Assembly (NCBI GenBank): GCA_033782935.1
Contig: JAWQEG010000166.1
Coordinates: forward strand, 4,281,501-4,345,500
Length of the DNA: 64,000 nucleotides
Direction of reading: 5' to 3'
DNA from: Petrolisthes cinctipes
Taxonomy: Eukaryota > Arthropoda > Malacostraca > Decapoda > Porcellanidae
Shown here in pieces: positions 20,401 to 31,630 of the stretch. A program made the translations under genes and the position numbers. Below the pieces are notes generated by a model, which saw only the letters and a program-made list of their open reading frames with translations, did no database searches and was not told where the DNA came from. Every line of letters begins with the position of its first letter. Within the stretch, counting starts at the first letter, position 1.

Positions 20401-21968
20401 GGTTCATACATCGCTGTAGGATTAAGACATTGGGATGTGATTTGAACCCTAGCGATTTCACTACTGAAGAATTAGAAATTGCTAAGAAAAGGTTAACATA
20501 TGTAGTTCAAAGGGAAGCCTTCCCATTGGAAATCCAAGCTATATCTAGTAAAAAGTCAATCCCTAAGCATTCCAAATTGAGTAAATTAGATCCATTCATT
20601 GATGAAGATGGTATTCTCAGGATCAAGGGTAGACTGCAATTTTCTGACTTGAGCTATGAATCGAAACATCCAATCATTCTTCCGAAAGGCCATTTTTCTA
20701 AGCTCCTAGTACAATTTCAACATAAATTTCTAAAGCATGCAGGTGTAAACAGCATTGTTTCATCTTTAAGAACTTGTGTTTGGGTGATTGGTTTAAGAAG
20801 AATGGCTAAGACTGTAGTAAGGGAGTGTTTGAGTTGTCGCAGGCATGATAGCCGTCCTTGCTGTCAACCTGTTGCACCTTTACCTGATCTGCGAGTTAAC
20901 CCTGCCCCTCCCTTTACAGTTACAGGGATAGATTTCACTGGCCCATTATTTAGTGCTGATCATCCTGGAAGAAAGTTGTATGTATTGCTTTTTACATGTG
21001 CTATTGTTAGAGCCATACATCTGGAACTCACAGAATCTATGTCATTGGTCGATTGTATGCGGGCTATTAGAAGGTTTGTGGCTCGTAGAGGTTTTCCTAA
21101 TGTCATTTATTCTGATAATGCTAGAACCTTTGTTGCAGCCTCCACGGAGGTACAGAAGGTGTTTGGTCATCTAGCACCGAAGTGGAAATTCAATGTACCA
21201 AGATCCCCATGGGGGGGTGGATGGTTTGAGAGGCTTATTGGTTCAGTCAAGTTAGCTTTAAAAAAGTCTTTGGGAGTCAAGTATGTAAGTCAAACTGAAT
21301 TAGAAACGATTCTTATTGAGATCGAATCGTGCATAAACTCTCGACCCTTGACCTTTGTGAGTGATGAACCATATTTTGCTCATTATCTAACACCATCTCA
21401 TTTCATTCTTGGTGGGAACATTCCATCTAAACCCTCTGTTAATGTTGAACTCCATGATGTGACTTCTGAAGACTTATGTAACAGGGAAAGGATAAAGAAT
21501 CAAAGGTTAGAACACTTTTGGCAAGTGTGGAGAAAGGATTACATAGCCAATTTGCCTCCTGTAGTAAAGGGTTTCCACCATAAATGTAAATTAGATGTTG
21601 GTAGTATTGTACTTATTAGGGAAGACAATATGCCTAGACTACAATGGCCCACCGGAGTGATTGTAAAGGTGTATCCCGGTAGAGACGGCTTGATTCGCAG
21701 TGTTGATATTAAGACTAAAAAGGGTGTTTTCAACAGATCAATACAAAGACTTCATGATTTAGAGGTGAATCCTCATTTAGATACTAAGGTTAAGAATCTT
21801 TCTCAACAAGTTATTCCTGGTGATGTAAACTATGACCATGCTTTAGATGATGATGCAACTAATGATAGAATATCTGTACAAGATTCTGATGTAAAGGGTG
21901 AAGAAGATGCATATGGTTATACAAGAAGAGGTCGGCTTATTAAGAGACCACATAAATTAGATTTATAA
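20397..21968 (+). CDS. BEL integrase and C-terminal domain
   Basis: About 523 residues. HAGVNSIVSSLRTCVWV and CLSCRRH supply the zinc-finger His and Cys. The catalytic triad is visible as GIDFTGPL, IYSDNARTF and WFERLIGSVK. A DUF5641-like domain follows (EHFWQVWRKDYIANLP, VGSIVLIRED, WPTGVIVKVYPGRDG), as is usual in BEL integrases. The protein ends with TRRGRLIKRPHKLDL at 21921-21965, a basic tail like that of Gypsy-A. It inserts the element's DNA into chromosomes (family role). The ATG at 20397 is an artefact of the frame change; the native protein is part of the polyprotein. Confidence 0.88.
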   Translation: MRFIHRCRIKTLGCDLNPSDFTTEELEIAKKRLTYVVQREAFPLEIQAISSKKSIPKHSKLSKLDPFIDEDGILRIKGRLQFSDLSYESKHPIILPKGHFSKLLVQFQHKFLKHAGVNSIVSSLRTCVWVIGLRRMAKTVVRECLSCRRHDSRPCCQPVAPLPDLRVNPAPPFTVTGIDFTGPLFSADHPGRKLYVLLFTCAIVRAIHLELTESMSLVDCMRAIRRFVARRGFPNVIYSDNARTFVAASTEVQKVFGHLAPKWKFNVPRSPWGGGWFERLIGSVKLALKKSLGVKYVSQTELETILIEIESCINSRPLTFVSDEPYFAHYLTPSHFILGGNIPSKPSVNVELHDVTSEDLCNRERIKNQRLEHFWQVWRKDYIANLPPVVKGFHHKCKLDVGSIVLIREDNMPRLQWPTGVIVKVYPGRDGLIRSVDIKTKKGVFNRSIQRLHDLEVNPHLDTKVKNLSQQVIPGDVNYDHALDDDATNDRISVQDSDVKGEEDAYGYTRRGRLIKRPHKLDL

Positions 21969-22109
21969 GTTATACATAGTTCAAGGATGCCTGTTGCTTA
22001 TGCTGGTATCCATTTCTATGGGTGGTTGTGTTGTGTAAGGTATGTACTACTTAGTGAACAGTTCGTTATATTTTGTGATAAGTTGCTTCGCCCCTTATGA
22101 TGGGGAGGA

Positions 22110-22497
22110 TGTCAAATATTAGAGTCACCTTGAGAGAAAAATACATTTACTTTAGTTAGGCTACCAAATGGTCAGCTGACACCGTTTTCTTATTTTTGTT
22201 TGAACGTTCCAATATTAATTGAGTATTATCTTTCTTCTTATTGTAACACCTATCGGGTTTGATTTAGTTAGATCTTTTAGAGGATACTACTAATAGAAAT
22301 TAATGTAATATTTATTCATATGATTTTGGATGCTTATTAGAAATGAAATACTAACTTATGTTTACATGTTTAAGAAACTGTAAGAAGGAGGGAGAATATA
22401 ATTATATAAGGACCATTCGAAGTCACCGGCTGCGTTTTCTTGGCCTCTGATGATTACTCCTCATATTTCCCAAGAATAGAATGTCCCAAAGTTGACA
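22110..22497 (+). repeat. BEL element, 3' LTR
   Basis: Same ends as the 5' LTR; the one difference I see is A for T in ACTTTAGTTAGG. Preceded by a purine tract GATGGGGAGGA (about 22099-22109). Confidence 0.92.
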
Positions 22498-22586
22498 TAT
22501 GTCACACTGGAGTTCAAGTTCAAGTTTTAGGGTCCCGCAGAGGGCCGCTCATGGGCGACATAATATGCGGGGGTTGTGCGGGGGAT

Positions 22587-24296
22587 TTAGGGATCCAGGG
22601 CAGGATTAGGATAAGGGTGGATTGGGTCAGGGACTGTGGGTTGAGGATTAGGATTGGGGAGGTAATGATTGGTGATCCTATTTCTAAACGTGTCAAGAGT
22701 GGGGCTATTAAATACGTGAGATGGGAGATGATTCCACTCTTGGATGCTGCGGGGAAAGAATGAGTGCCTAAATATATCAGTGCTTGTCTGGTATGTATGG
22801 TATTTTAAGTTGTGGCTGCCTCTAGTGGATCGTATACTTGTAGGGTGTAGATATGTGTCTTTGTCTATGTCAACTAACTTGTTTGTGATTTTGTATATCA
22901 TCTGTTGTCTGTGTATCTGTCTTCGTGTTACTAATGGGTCTAGTTTTGTGTCTTGTTTAAGCAAAGTGACTGATGTAGTGTGTCTGTAATCACGTCTGGC
23001 CCATCTTGCAGTCTTGTTTTGTATGGACTCTAATTTATTGATATTATTGTAAGTGTGTGGGCCCCAGACGGTGTCGCAATAATCTAAATGTGGCCGAACG
23101 AAAGTGTTATATGCAATAATTTTGGTGTCTGTGTTACACCTGCTGAGGTTCCTGCGCAAGAACCCCAGGACCCTACTAGCTTTGGCCCTGATGCTACCTA
23201 TGTGTGTGTTCCACCTCATGTCCGCTGAGATGTGGACGCCCAAGTATTTGTGGGAAGTGACTGTGTTGAGGTTGGTGTTGTGTAATTGGTATGTATATGG
23301 AATGACATTATGGGCACGGGTAAAACGGATGTGATGGCATTTGTCTGGTCTAAATGTCATCTGCCACTTGACTTCCCAGTCTTCAAGTGCAGTTAGGTCG
23401 TCCTGTAATCGAAGGCAGTCATTCCTATCTTTAATTGGTCTGTAAACTAAGCTATCGTCTGCAAAGAGTCTAGTGGTAGAGGAAAGTGAAAGTGGGAGGT
23501 CATTAATGTATGAAAGGAAGAGAAGGGGACCCAGGACAGTGCCCTGGGGTACCCCAGAAGTCACAGGAACAGATGGAGACTGACTACCGTCAAGAACTAC
23601 ACGTTGCTTTCTGGTAGTCAAGAACGTTCTAATCCAGTGAAGAAGTTGTCCCTGTATGCCATAGAATTCTAATTTGTGTAGAGGTCTTTGGTGAGGGACT
23701 TTGTCGAAGGCTTTGGCAAAGTCTAATACTATGGTGTCAACCTGTCTAATTTTTGTGTCATTGAGGGACTGCAAGATGTCACGAGTAGTTACCAGTAGCT
23801 GCGTCTCACACGAGCGTTTAGGCCGAAAACCGTGTTGATTGTCAGTCAGTATATTTTGCCTATCAAAGTGGTCCATTATATGTCTATGAATTATGTGTTC
23901 TAAAATTTTGCAGGGGACAGAGGTAAGTGAAATAGGTCTATAATTAATGGGAAGGGTTCTGTCTCCGGATTTAAAAATTGGGGTCACATTTGCCAAAGGC
24001 CAGTCTTGAGGGAGTTCACCGGTCTGTAAAGTCTGTGAGAATATAACCTGCAGGACAGGGGCAAGAACGCTAGCGTTAGCCCTCAATATCCTGCAGGGTA
24101 TATTGTCTGGTCCAGTCGCTTTGTGTATGTCTACCTCAGATAAGAGTTTCTCAATTCCTTGGGTGTTTATATGAATGGGAGGGATAGGTGGGTGTGATGG
24201 TGTTGGCATGTCTGGTAAGTGTTCATGTTCATGGGTAAAAACGGACTGGAATTGTGTGTTAAGGGCGTTGGCTTTGTCTTGTGGGTGTATAACCAA
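22587..24296 (-). CDS. CR1/Jockey-like reverse transcriptase
   Basis: 569 residues of uninterrupted RT. Motifs in order: ATGPDNIPCRIL, FKSGDRTLPINYRPISLTSV, NQHGFRPKRSC, VLDFAKAFDKVPH, TSGVPQGTVLGPLLFLSYIN, catalytic FADDSLVY, WEVKWQMTF, and KYLGVHI. A thumb and C-terminal region follows (AYNTFVRPHLDYCDTVW, IQNKTARWARRDYR). It copies element RNA at a nicked target (family role). The protein ends in a Pro/Asn-rich stretch at 22587. The Met at 24296 is not native: the linker upstream, in another frame, belongs to the same protein. The CR1/Jockey clade label is by motif style only. Confidence 0.88.
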   Translation of the reverse strand: MVIHPQDKANALNTQFQSVFTHEHEHLPDMPTPSHPPIPPIHINTQGIEKLLSEVDIHKATGPDNIPCRILRANASVLAPVLQVIFSQTLQTGELPQDWPLANVTPIFKSGDRTLPINYRPISLTSVPCKILEHIIHRHIMDHFDRQNILTDNQHGFRPKRSCETQLLVTTRDILQSLNDTKIRQVDTIVLDFAKAFDKVPHQRPLHKLEFYGIQGQLLHWIRTFLTTRKQRVVLDGSQSPSVPVTSGVPQGTVLGPLLFLSYINDLPLSLSSTTRLFADDSLVYRPIKDRNDCLRLQDDLTALEDWEVKWQMTFRPDKCHHIRFTRAHNVIPYTYQLHNTNLNTVTSHKYLGVHISADMRWNTHIGSIRAKASRVLGFLRRNLSRCNTDTKIIAYNTFVRPHLDYCDTVWGPHTYNNINKLESIQNKTARWARRDYRHTTSVTLLKQDTKLDPLVTRRQIHRQQMIYKITNKLVDIDKDTYLHPTSIRSTRGSHNLKYHTYQTSTDIFRHSFFPRSIQEWNHLPSHVFNSPTLDTFRNRITNHYLPNPNPQPTVPDPIHPYPNPALDP

Positions 24297-24348
24297 GGAA
24301 TTGTTGTGTAGTAATGTTGTAATACCGGTCGAGTCTTGTTTGCGTGCT

Positions 24349-24711
24349 TTAAAAAAGCCGAAGAATTTTTGGTGTTTTTTTTGTGTTGTCTGCGAGGAAA
24401 GTGGATGTGTATTTAGTTTCTGCTTGTCTAGTTTCTTTCTGTAGTGTTTTCTGTATGTTTTTGTATTCTAACCAGTGTTCTGTATCGTTGTATCGTTTTG
24501 CTCTGTTGTATGCCTTTACCTTGTTTCTGTGTAGTCTTTTTAATTGTCTATTGTACCATGGTAATGACCGGTTATGTGTGATGGTTTTTGTGGGTATGTG
24601 CTTGTCCATTGTGTCACGTATAAAGTCACGAAGTCTGGTCCAGTTTGTTTCCACAGAGCTGGCAATTGGGTCTGAGTCAAGGAACGAGTCACGAAATTCA
24701 ACTAAGTCTTG
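24349..24711 (-). pseudogene. CR1/Jockey-like linker before RT (frameshifted)
   Basis: The frame opens upstream of the Met at 24654 and encodes the region between endonuclease and RT: TMDKHIPTKTI, SLPWYNRQLKRLHRNKVKAY and YKNIQKTLQKETRQAETKY. It stops at 24349. The RT frame reads through an FFGFFKARKQDS segment just downstream, so one base was gained or lost near the homopolymer at 24360-24385. No upstream endonuclease remains. Confidence 0.75.
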
Positions 24712-24775
24712 GGTAATATGTATGTATGTATGTAAGGTAAGTGGAGGGAGAGGGAGACAGATTACAGTTATATAT
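24712..24775. mobile_element. DNA transposon copy 2, remnant between two insertions
   Basis: TATG repeats then GTAAGGTAAGTGGAGGGAGA and ACAGATTACAGTTATAT, matching 8775-8839 of copy 1. It is cut at 24775 by the LTR of Gypsy-A copy 2. Confidence 0.85.
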
Positions 24776-25071
24776 TATAACGATATGGGACGTTATCACC
24801 CAGGATGATTAAAGACTCAGTGTGCAGTACAAGGTGGTTTATTGGTAGGTAACACTTGGGTAACAGGTTGTGGTGAATCAAGCAAGGTGGTGTGTGAGTT
24901 GGTTTGGCTCAGAGTAGCGAGGGGAGTGGAGAGATGCTCGCGTGTCTGAAGCCAGGAGTGAACTGAGATACCTGTGTGGGAAGGTGTGTGGAGGCGGGAA
25001 AACTGCTGGGCCAAGTGAGGGTAGAGAAGCGCAGTTTGAGAATATGTGTCCAGCTTGCTTGATTCACTACA
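24776..25071 (-). repeat. Gypsy-A copy 2, 3' LTR
   Basis: On the minus strand it starts TGTAGTGAATCAAGC at 25071 and ends ATCGTTATA at 24776. The polypurine tract GGGGGGAGGGGGGG lies just upstream (about 25074-25088). Confidence 0.9.
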
Positions 25072-25849
25072 GTACCCCCCCTCCCCCCAAAAAACAGAAT
25101 TTTGAAAGTGAGGGTAATAAAAATAATTACAATTGGTACACATGTGAGGAATGGCCTCACTAAAGACAATATAAAAAAATAAATACACATATATACATAT
25201 ATTAAAATAGGGACAACATGGAAACATATTCATGAGCCATGCTTGATGGGTAGTGTTGCACAAAAGAGTACGTGTGAGGTGTGGATTGTCGTATGGTCGA
25301 GAAAGGCAAGTGTGTGACTTAATAGTAGGTCCAAGATGTGTGAGGCTGGTTGTCGAGTAGGTGCATGTCTGTGTTGGCTAGCATGGATATATATTTATGT
25401 GGTCGCTTCATGGTACGTCCTGCGCGTGTAGTAAACCCTACAGGTACCATGTCTGGCTCGTTCTCCCGTGGCAATATCTGTGGTGGTGGTGGTGGTGTGA
25501 CTGGGCGTGTAGGTGTCCGTGGCTGGCAGTGGGGGCTGACCGGACGAGGGGGAGTGGCAGGTATGACATGAATAATAGGAGGCTTGTCCTGAGGGAGATT
25601 AAGAGGGATTACACATATAGAGTCATTTGGTAGAGGGTCGGCAGGCGTGGGGGATGGGTTGAGTGAGGCAGGTTCAGGTATGGGATTAAGCGGGAGTGCG
25701 GGTGGGGGTGTAGGTGAGTCGGGTTCAGGTAATGTAGGAGGGGTATGTATGTTAGGGGGTGTAGGTGGTGAAGGATGGATAATGGTTGCATAACGGTCGG
25801 GGGGTTTAGGTGTCCCTACGATTGATGGTGTGTGAGTGGAGGTTGATGG

Positions 25850-28800
25850 TTATGATTGTGATGTGTGAGTGGAGGTTGATGGTTGTACGTGTGTTGGTTG
25901 TGGGGAGTTGTCCTGGATAGTAGTGTGGGGGGGTCGTGATGGTGGAGGAGGGGGAGAGGTGCGAGTGTGTGGTGCACCAGTGTGTGCCGGTTGGGGTGGA
26001 GGTGGGGGTGAAGGTGTAGTATTGTGTGCGTTGGGTCGGTTGTATGATGATAATGGTGGTGGTGAGGGTATGCCTGTGTGTGGGGAAGCAGGTGTTGGCT
26101 GAGTGGTTGGGGACTGGGTGGTGATGGTTGGTGGTGGAATGTTGTGTGTGTTATACCATTGTTGGTACTCTGTGATGTGAGGCTGTGTGTGCGTGAGTGG
26201 GGTAGGCATAGTAGGGGTTGGCAGCAGAGGGCGCCTTGGCTGCGTGACGTCGTGGTGAGGTGGTGGTGGACTTGTGTCCTGCTGCTGCTGTTGATGTCGG
26301 TCAGACTGTGTCACCGCCGGTTTCACGTGTTGCCAGGAGGTCCTGTATGGTTTTCCCCCGATCTGCAGCGTTACTGTAGCCTCGTCCCTCTTGATGACCC
26401 TATGTGGTCCAGTGTACGGTTGCTTCAGGGGGGTCCTGTGCGCGTCCGTCCTGAGGAACAGCTGTTCTGCCCTGCGGAGTAGTGGGTGTTCATAGGTGGG
26501 GTGGTGTGACTGTTGTCTTGTTGGTGTAAGTGTTGGTGTTGCCATGATCCTCTTTAGAGCTGGGAGAAAAGATAGGTTGGAGGTGTCTGCCGTTAGGTCT
26601 ACCACTTGGTTGGGCAACCTCAAATCCTCCCCGAACGTCAATTCCGCAGGTGAGTGGTTCAGGTCCTCCTTGACCGTCGACCTGATGGTCAGCAGGATGA
26701 GAGGCATTGCATCGACCCACTGTCCAGGCTGTACCGCTCTGAATGCCTCCTTCAGCCGGCGGTGGAACCTCTCGACCATACCGTTGCTGCAGGGGTGATA
26801 GGCAGTGGTCCTGTTCCTGCATGTCCCCAGGAACTCAAGCATTTCTTGCCACGCCCTTGACTCGAACTGAGTCCCCTGGTACGTGACGATGCAAGCCTGA
26901 GGGCCGAAGTTAGCCACCCAGTCCTGGAGAAAGTGTCTTGCCGTTCCTTCTGCTGTGATGTCAGTCATGGGGGCTGCCGTGCACCATCTTGTCATACGGT
27001 CGACGCATGTGAGTAGGTATCTGTATCCCCGTGATGTAGGGAGTGGCCCCACGATGTCTACATGTACCGTGTGGAACCTTGAAGTGGGTGTTGGGAAGTC
27101 ATGTATCGGTGGGCGTGTGTGTCTACCAATCTTGGAGCATTGGCATGCCGTACACTCTGACACCCACTCCTTGATTTGCCTCCTCATGCTTGGCCAGACT
27201 GCACGACGCGTGATTAACCTCTGGGAGCCAGCGACCCCTGGGTGGTTGAGGTTGTGGAAGTGGAGGAATGTGGTTCTCCTGAATGGGGCCGGAATGTATG
27301 GTCTAGGAGGGCCACATGAGACGTCGCACCACACTCTCACGTTGGGCTCGGCTGCTGTCACTTCCTACAGCTTCAGACCTGTGTTGCCATGCAGTAGTTG
27401 ATGTAGATCCTCGTCTGTTTGTTGGGCTTCAGCAATTTGTCTGATGTCAAAGGGATGGCCTGGGTGGACTGCCATGACCGTCTGTGTCTGAGGTGTAGCC
27501 CGGGATAATGCGTCAGCCACTGCGTTGTCCTCACCCTATACGTGCCTTACATCGGTGGTGTATTCTGATATATATGCCAAGTGACGGGTGACTCTTGGTG
27601 ACCAGTTTGTCCCCAGCTGCTTCATGGCAGTCGTGAGTGGCTTATGATCCGTTCTGATGTGGAATTGCTGTCCCTCAAGGAAGTGGCCTAAGTGACATAC
27701 TGCCTCGTACATTGCCACGAGCTCCCTGTCAAAGGCACTGTATTTCTTCTGTGGTGGGTCGAGACGCTTGCTGAAGAACGCTATTGGGCGTAACGTCCCC
27801 TCGACGTCTTGTTGCAATACTGCCCCAATAGCGTTCGCTGATGCATCAGTGTAAATGTAGGTAGGTGCGTGGGGCGTGGGGTAGGCTAGCAAGGTGGTGC
27901 TGGCGATCCTGTTCTTGATGCTGGTGAATGCCGCCATTGCCTCGTCATTCCAACTCAGCTTCTTCTGTGAACTCTTCTTTAGTCCTTTGATTAGGTCATG
28001 TAGTGGAGATAGTGCTTCTGCAGCGTGAGGGACAAACCGATGATAGTAGTTCACTATCCCTAGGAACTCTCTCATCTTCCTGGCAGTGTTGGGTGGGGGA
28101 AAGTCCCTGATGGCCTCGACCTTCTGTGGTAGTGGCGTGATTCCCTGTGACGTCACCCTATGGCCCAGGAAGTCTATTTTATCAGCCCCCAGCACACACT
28201 TTGATGGGTGAATCTTCATTCCATATTCCTGTAATTTATTGAAGAGCTGTCGAAGGTGTTGGGCATGATTGTCGTGGTCACTGGATGCCACTAGGATGTC
28301 ATCGATGTATACCACCACGAAGTCCAAGCCCCTGACTACCCTATCCATGAACCACTGGAAAGTTTGGGCAGCATTTCTCAGGCCAAAGTTCATGGCAGGG
28401 AATTCGAATAAGCCGAAGGGTGTGGTAATGGCAGTCTTTTTAATATCTTCCTCTGCTACGGGAATCTGGTGGAAGGCGCGGACTAGGTCGATCTTCGAGA
28501 AAACAGTACACCCCTGGAGCTTGGAGTGGAAATCCAGGACATGGGGTATAGGGTAACGGTCTGGTGTCGTTACGGCGTTGAGTGCACGGTAGTCACTGCA
28601 TGCCCTCCATTCGCCTTCCTGTGCTTTGGGCACCATATGGAGTGGAGATGCCCATGCATTGTCTGATGGACGAGCTATCCCTTGTTGCAGCATGACTTGG
28701 AATTCTTTCTTTGCTGCTTCCAGTCTCTCCGGTGGCATCCATCTGGGTCTGGCGAAACATGGTGGACCGGTCGTGACGATGTTGTGGCGTACTCCCGGAT

Positions 28801-29237
28801 CTTTGGGCTGACAATCGTTGGTGGCCGACAGTAATTGAGGGAACTCCTGGAGCAGCTGGTGATACTTGCTTGTCTTGGTGATGTGGGTGATGGTGGGTTG
28901 TGACTGGCGGCATGATTTGGTTTGTATGTGCCGGCCCGTTGTTTTGTGTAGCAGCTTCCTGCCTTTCATATCAATCAGCAAATCATGTGCTGCCAAGAAG
29001 TCCAGCCCTAGGATTGGGTACTGTACATCTGCCACCACAAACGGCCACACAAACCATTCCTCGGTGATGAGGGAGACGCCTTTACTTCTTGTGCCATATG
29101 TAGCAATGGGTGATTTATTAGCTGCCAGGATATTTTACGCCATACTGGAGGGTCGCTGTTTCTCCCGATAAGTGGGAGGAAGTACACTGACTTTCGATCC
29201 TGAGTCCACCAGGAACAGCTCCGTCGTTGCTAGGTCC
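25850..29237 (-). pseudogene. pol: Gypsy-A copy 2 Pol
   Basis: One reading frame on the minus strand interrupted by stops at 29135-29137 (protease, same place as copy 1), 27536-27538 (RNase H, before [12 protein letters not shown]), 27365-27367 and 25850-25852 (tail). The domains are as in copy 1: [40 protein letters not shown], then an integrase with an intact zinc finger (SECTACQCSK), VHVDIVGPLP and NGMVERFHRRL. The second catalytic Asp is Tyr here too (TYQGTQFES, codon at 26879-26881). The C-terminal basic motif GRTMKRPHK is encoded in the neighbouring frame near 25400-25425. The frame is not shifted at the zinc finger, unlike copy 1. Confidence 0.9.
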
Positions 29238-29595
29238 TCCACCCTCAGGAGAGTGCGGCTGTGAGGTTCAGTGGTGTATGACCTGGGGGGGTACGCCTGT
29301 GGGTCCCCAGGCGGATGTGTGGTGTCTCCGGGTGTGGTCGTCCGTGCAGGAGTGTGTCGGTGGAGAGATGTGGCTGGATTCTGGGTGGTAGTACCCTGTG
29401 ATGTGGTGGGGTCGCTCGATACTCATGGAGATAATGCGGTGGTAGCGGAAGTGATACGCGGTAGTGGAGTGGTAGTTGTGGGATCGTTGGTGTCGGCGGT
29501 AGTGACGTGTCTACTCTCACGTCACCGCCTTAGTAGTTTCCCTGGTTGTCGAAGCGGTCAGAGTTAGGTGTGTGACTAGGCCACTGACATTGTGC

Positions 29596-30468
29596 TCAGC
29601 AGTTCCTTGCTTGCCTCCCGTAGTGTTGATGGTACACGCATATCTGCATCTGTTGCTGTCGCCATGGTTGTCTGACTTGGGGCGGTGGTTGATGTTGAGG
29701 CGGTGGTGGTAGAGTTAGTGGTCGTGATTGTTCACGTGGTTGTGTCAATTGTTGTTGTTGTAAAGTGTCTAGGTTTTTATGTATCTCCCTCGTTAGTTGT
29801 ACTAACTCTGCTGTATTGCCGCATGGTTCTGTAGGTTGTGGTTGCATGGAGGAATGCTGAGGTAGTGTGGAGGTGGTATTTACTGCCGTTGTTGTGGTGT
29901 TTAATGGGAATCTGTTGCCACTCCATGAGCCCTCTTGCTCGATGTGGGCGTCCATGAGAGAGTCGGCCCGCTCTCCATATTCCTGGAGTGTGAGGTTTGG
30001 CTGAGCGATGAGGTGCAGCCGTAACTGGGGCGGCATCAGATTAGTGTGTCTTGTTTTCAGTATGAGGTCTGGGAAAGGATTACCTGCCGCTTGGTTGAGC
30101 CGTTGCATATGTCTGAGGAGTGCAGATGGGCTCCTCCCGTCCAACTGAACATTTTCCAGGGCCTTATAGTTCTGTAGGACGGTATTTCCACACGCCGTCG
30201 TGATAGCGGCTTTCAGACCCTCATACTGTGACCCAGGCGTAAGTGTACAAAGCGAAGGAGAGATTAAGGCGAATATATCTGTTGGGAGGGCCCTGATGAT
30301 TGCCCGATATTTCGCCTCATCGGAACTATTATCTCCTCTCCAGATTTCCTCTGTGTGTTGCAACCACGCGAGTGTGTCAGATGAGAATGGAGGGGTGAAT
30401 GGAATGGATAACGTGGGTGTGTGATGAGTGTTATTCGTGGGGTTGGCTAATTCAGATGTTTGCGCCAT
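29596..30468 (-). pseudogene. gag: Gypsy-A copy 2 Gag, truncated by a stop
   Basis: Starts MAQTSELANPTNN at 30468, nearly identical to copy 1 Gag. A stop at 29596-29598 replaces the Arg codon after HYGRQARNC (CGA to TGA, a CpG transition). The final CRAPC half of the zinc-knuckle and about 14 residues are therefore lost. An extra HQPPPQ-type segment in the Pro-rich linker distinguishes it from copy 1. Confidence 0.87.
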
Positions 30469-31630
30469 ATTGTTGGTTTGACGTAAGTTATGCAATGCGG
30501 TGTGGAGTGGATGGATGGATGGATGGAAAGCGGGAGCACGATGGGGTATGGAGGTAAAATATATCAGTCCCCCCGGGAAGAAGGAATCGAAAAAAATGGT
30601 AGGAACTCGGGGGAGTAAAGAAAATGGTAGGATATTGGGGGAGACTGAGTCAGAGTGGGCCGTGATAGAGAATTGTGGTAATGCTGAGGTTAGAGGTGAG
30701 AGCGGCGAATGTGGGTGGAATATATTAACTAAGGTAGAATGGCGGGGAATTCGAATGAGACCAGGAATGATATTTTAGAGAGCGTGGAGGTGGAGGTTAG
30801 GGATGAGTGATGAGTGGGTAGGTTGGGGTGTACGTGCGGCCAGAGAATTCTCTAAGGGGTAGAGTGAGAGCGGCGAGTGTGGGTAGGTGAAGAATGGATT
30901 GCTTTCCTATCACGCACTACATATACATAGAAAATACATATAAATTGGGGATATGCGGCAATGTGCCGGTACAATAATACTATAGATATCGAAAAAAATT
31001 GGGGAGAAGAATCACTGGGGAGGGTTAACTGAGAGAAAGATTGGAAAATAAATGTTGATGTCGAGTACTTAATCCCTTTGTGTAGAACGTCGGTCGCTGG
31101 CGAAGGGTGCAACACGTGGTTCCTCAAGCGCGACCCTCGAGTGGAGTGTGAGATTGTGGTGAGGGGTTAAGGCAACACATGGGGTTATGAAGGACGATAT
31201 TTTAGTGCGAGGTAGGCGCCATGGGAAGGAAATGGCGAGAGGGGGCAATATAGGTGGGAAACACAAGAATTATGTTACGTTAATTCAAATGTGGAGGGGT
31301 AAGAGCACTGGGGATTTAACACTGATTTATACTATACGCAACAAACAAGGAAAGGAGGGCAACTTATGCGTATATAGGGGAATGGTGACGGTGTCGTATG
31401 GGGTGTCGAGTAGCGTAGAAGCGTTGTATTGTAGTCTGGAGAGTAGTCTCGGGATACCACGTGGCTTGGAGGGAGGGGTGTAGAATCTCTTCTTCGTGCA
31501 GGAAAGGACACAAGAGTTTGAAGTCGTCGTATGGCTTGGTTCAGGGTGGATGTATAAGGTTACCTGAGTTGTCGCTGCACACGTGGAGAGTCGTTTCAGG
31601 CTGGATGTAATTTTTCCCGGGCTCACCAGT
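30469..31630 (-). other. Gypsy-A copy 2 leader
   Basis: The primer binding site TGGTGAGCCCGGG lies at about 31612-31628. About 200 bases at 30661-30862 are absent from copy 1 (9370-9475) and are bounded by similar GAGAGCGGCGARTGTGGGT motifs near 30694 and 30867, as if lost from copy 1 or gained in copy 2 by recombination between short repeats. The site GGTCGCGCTTGAGG (reversed, about 31117-31131) is the undivided target of the transposon found in copy 1. Confidence 0.75.

Larger units (their letters stand above)
16227..22497 (+). mobile_element. BEL/Pao LTR retrotransposon
   Basis: A 6271-bp element with two 388-bp LTRs (16227-16614, 22110-22497) that differ at one position by eye. It is flanked by the 5-base duplication TATGT (16222-16226, 22498-22502). 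Gene order is gag with zinc knuckles, protease, RT, RNase H, integrase, with the BEL-type C-terminal domain. Three frame changes (about 19310, 19540, 20390) break the single gag-pol frame. It sits in the minisatellite of a DNA transposon copy. The LTR identity implies a very recent insertion. Confidence 0.93.
22511..24711 (-). mobile_element. CR1/Jockey-like non-LTR retrotransposon, 5'-truncated
   Basis: Minus-strand element inserted in the DNA transposon's minisatellite. It has the endonuclease-RT linker (24711-24349), a full RT frame (24296-22587) and a short 3' UTR ending in two TTGAAC units (AAAACTTGAACTTGAACT reversed at 22511-22528). The endonuclease is missing. A nearly identical 3' fragment lies at 39421-40057 on the plus strand. 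Confidence 0.85.

Noticed and set aside
22440..22763. Plus-strand frame across the BEL LTR end
   Set aside because: Crosses the LTR boundary and runs antisense to the CR1-like 3' end; a chance frame.
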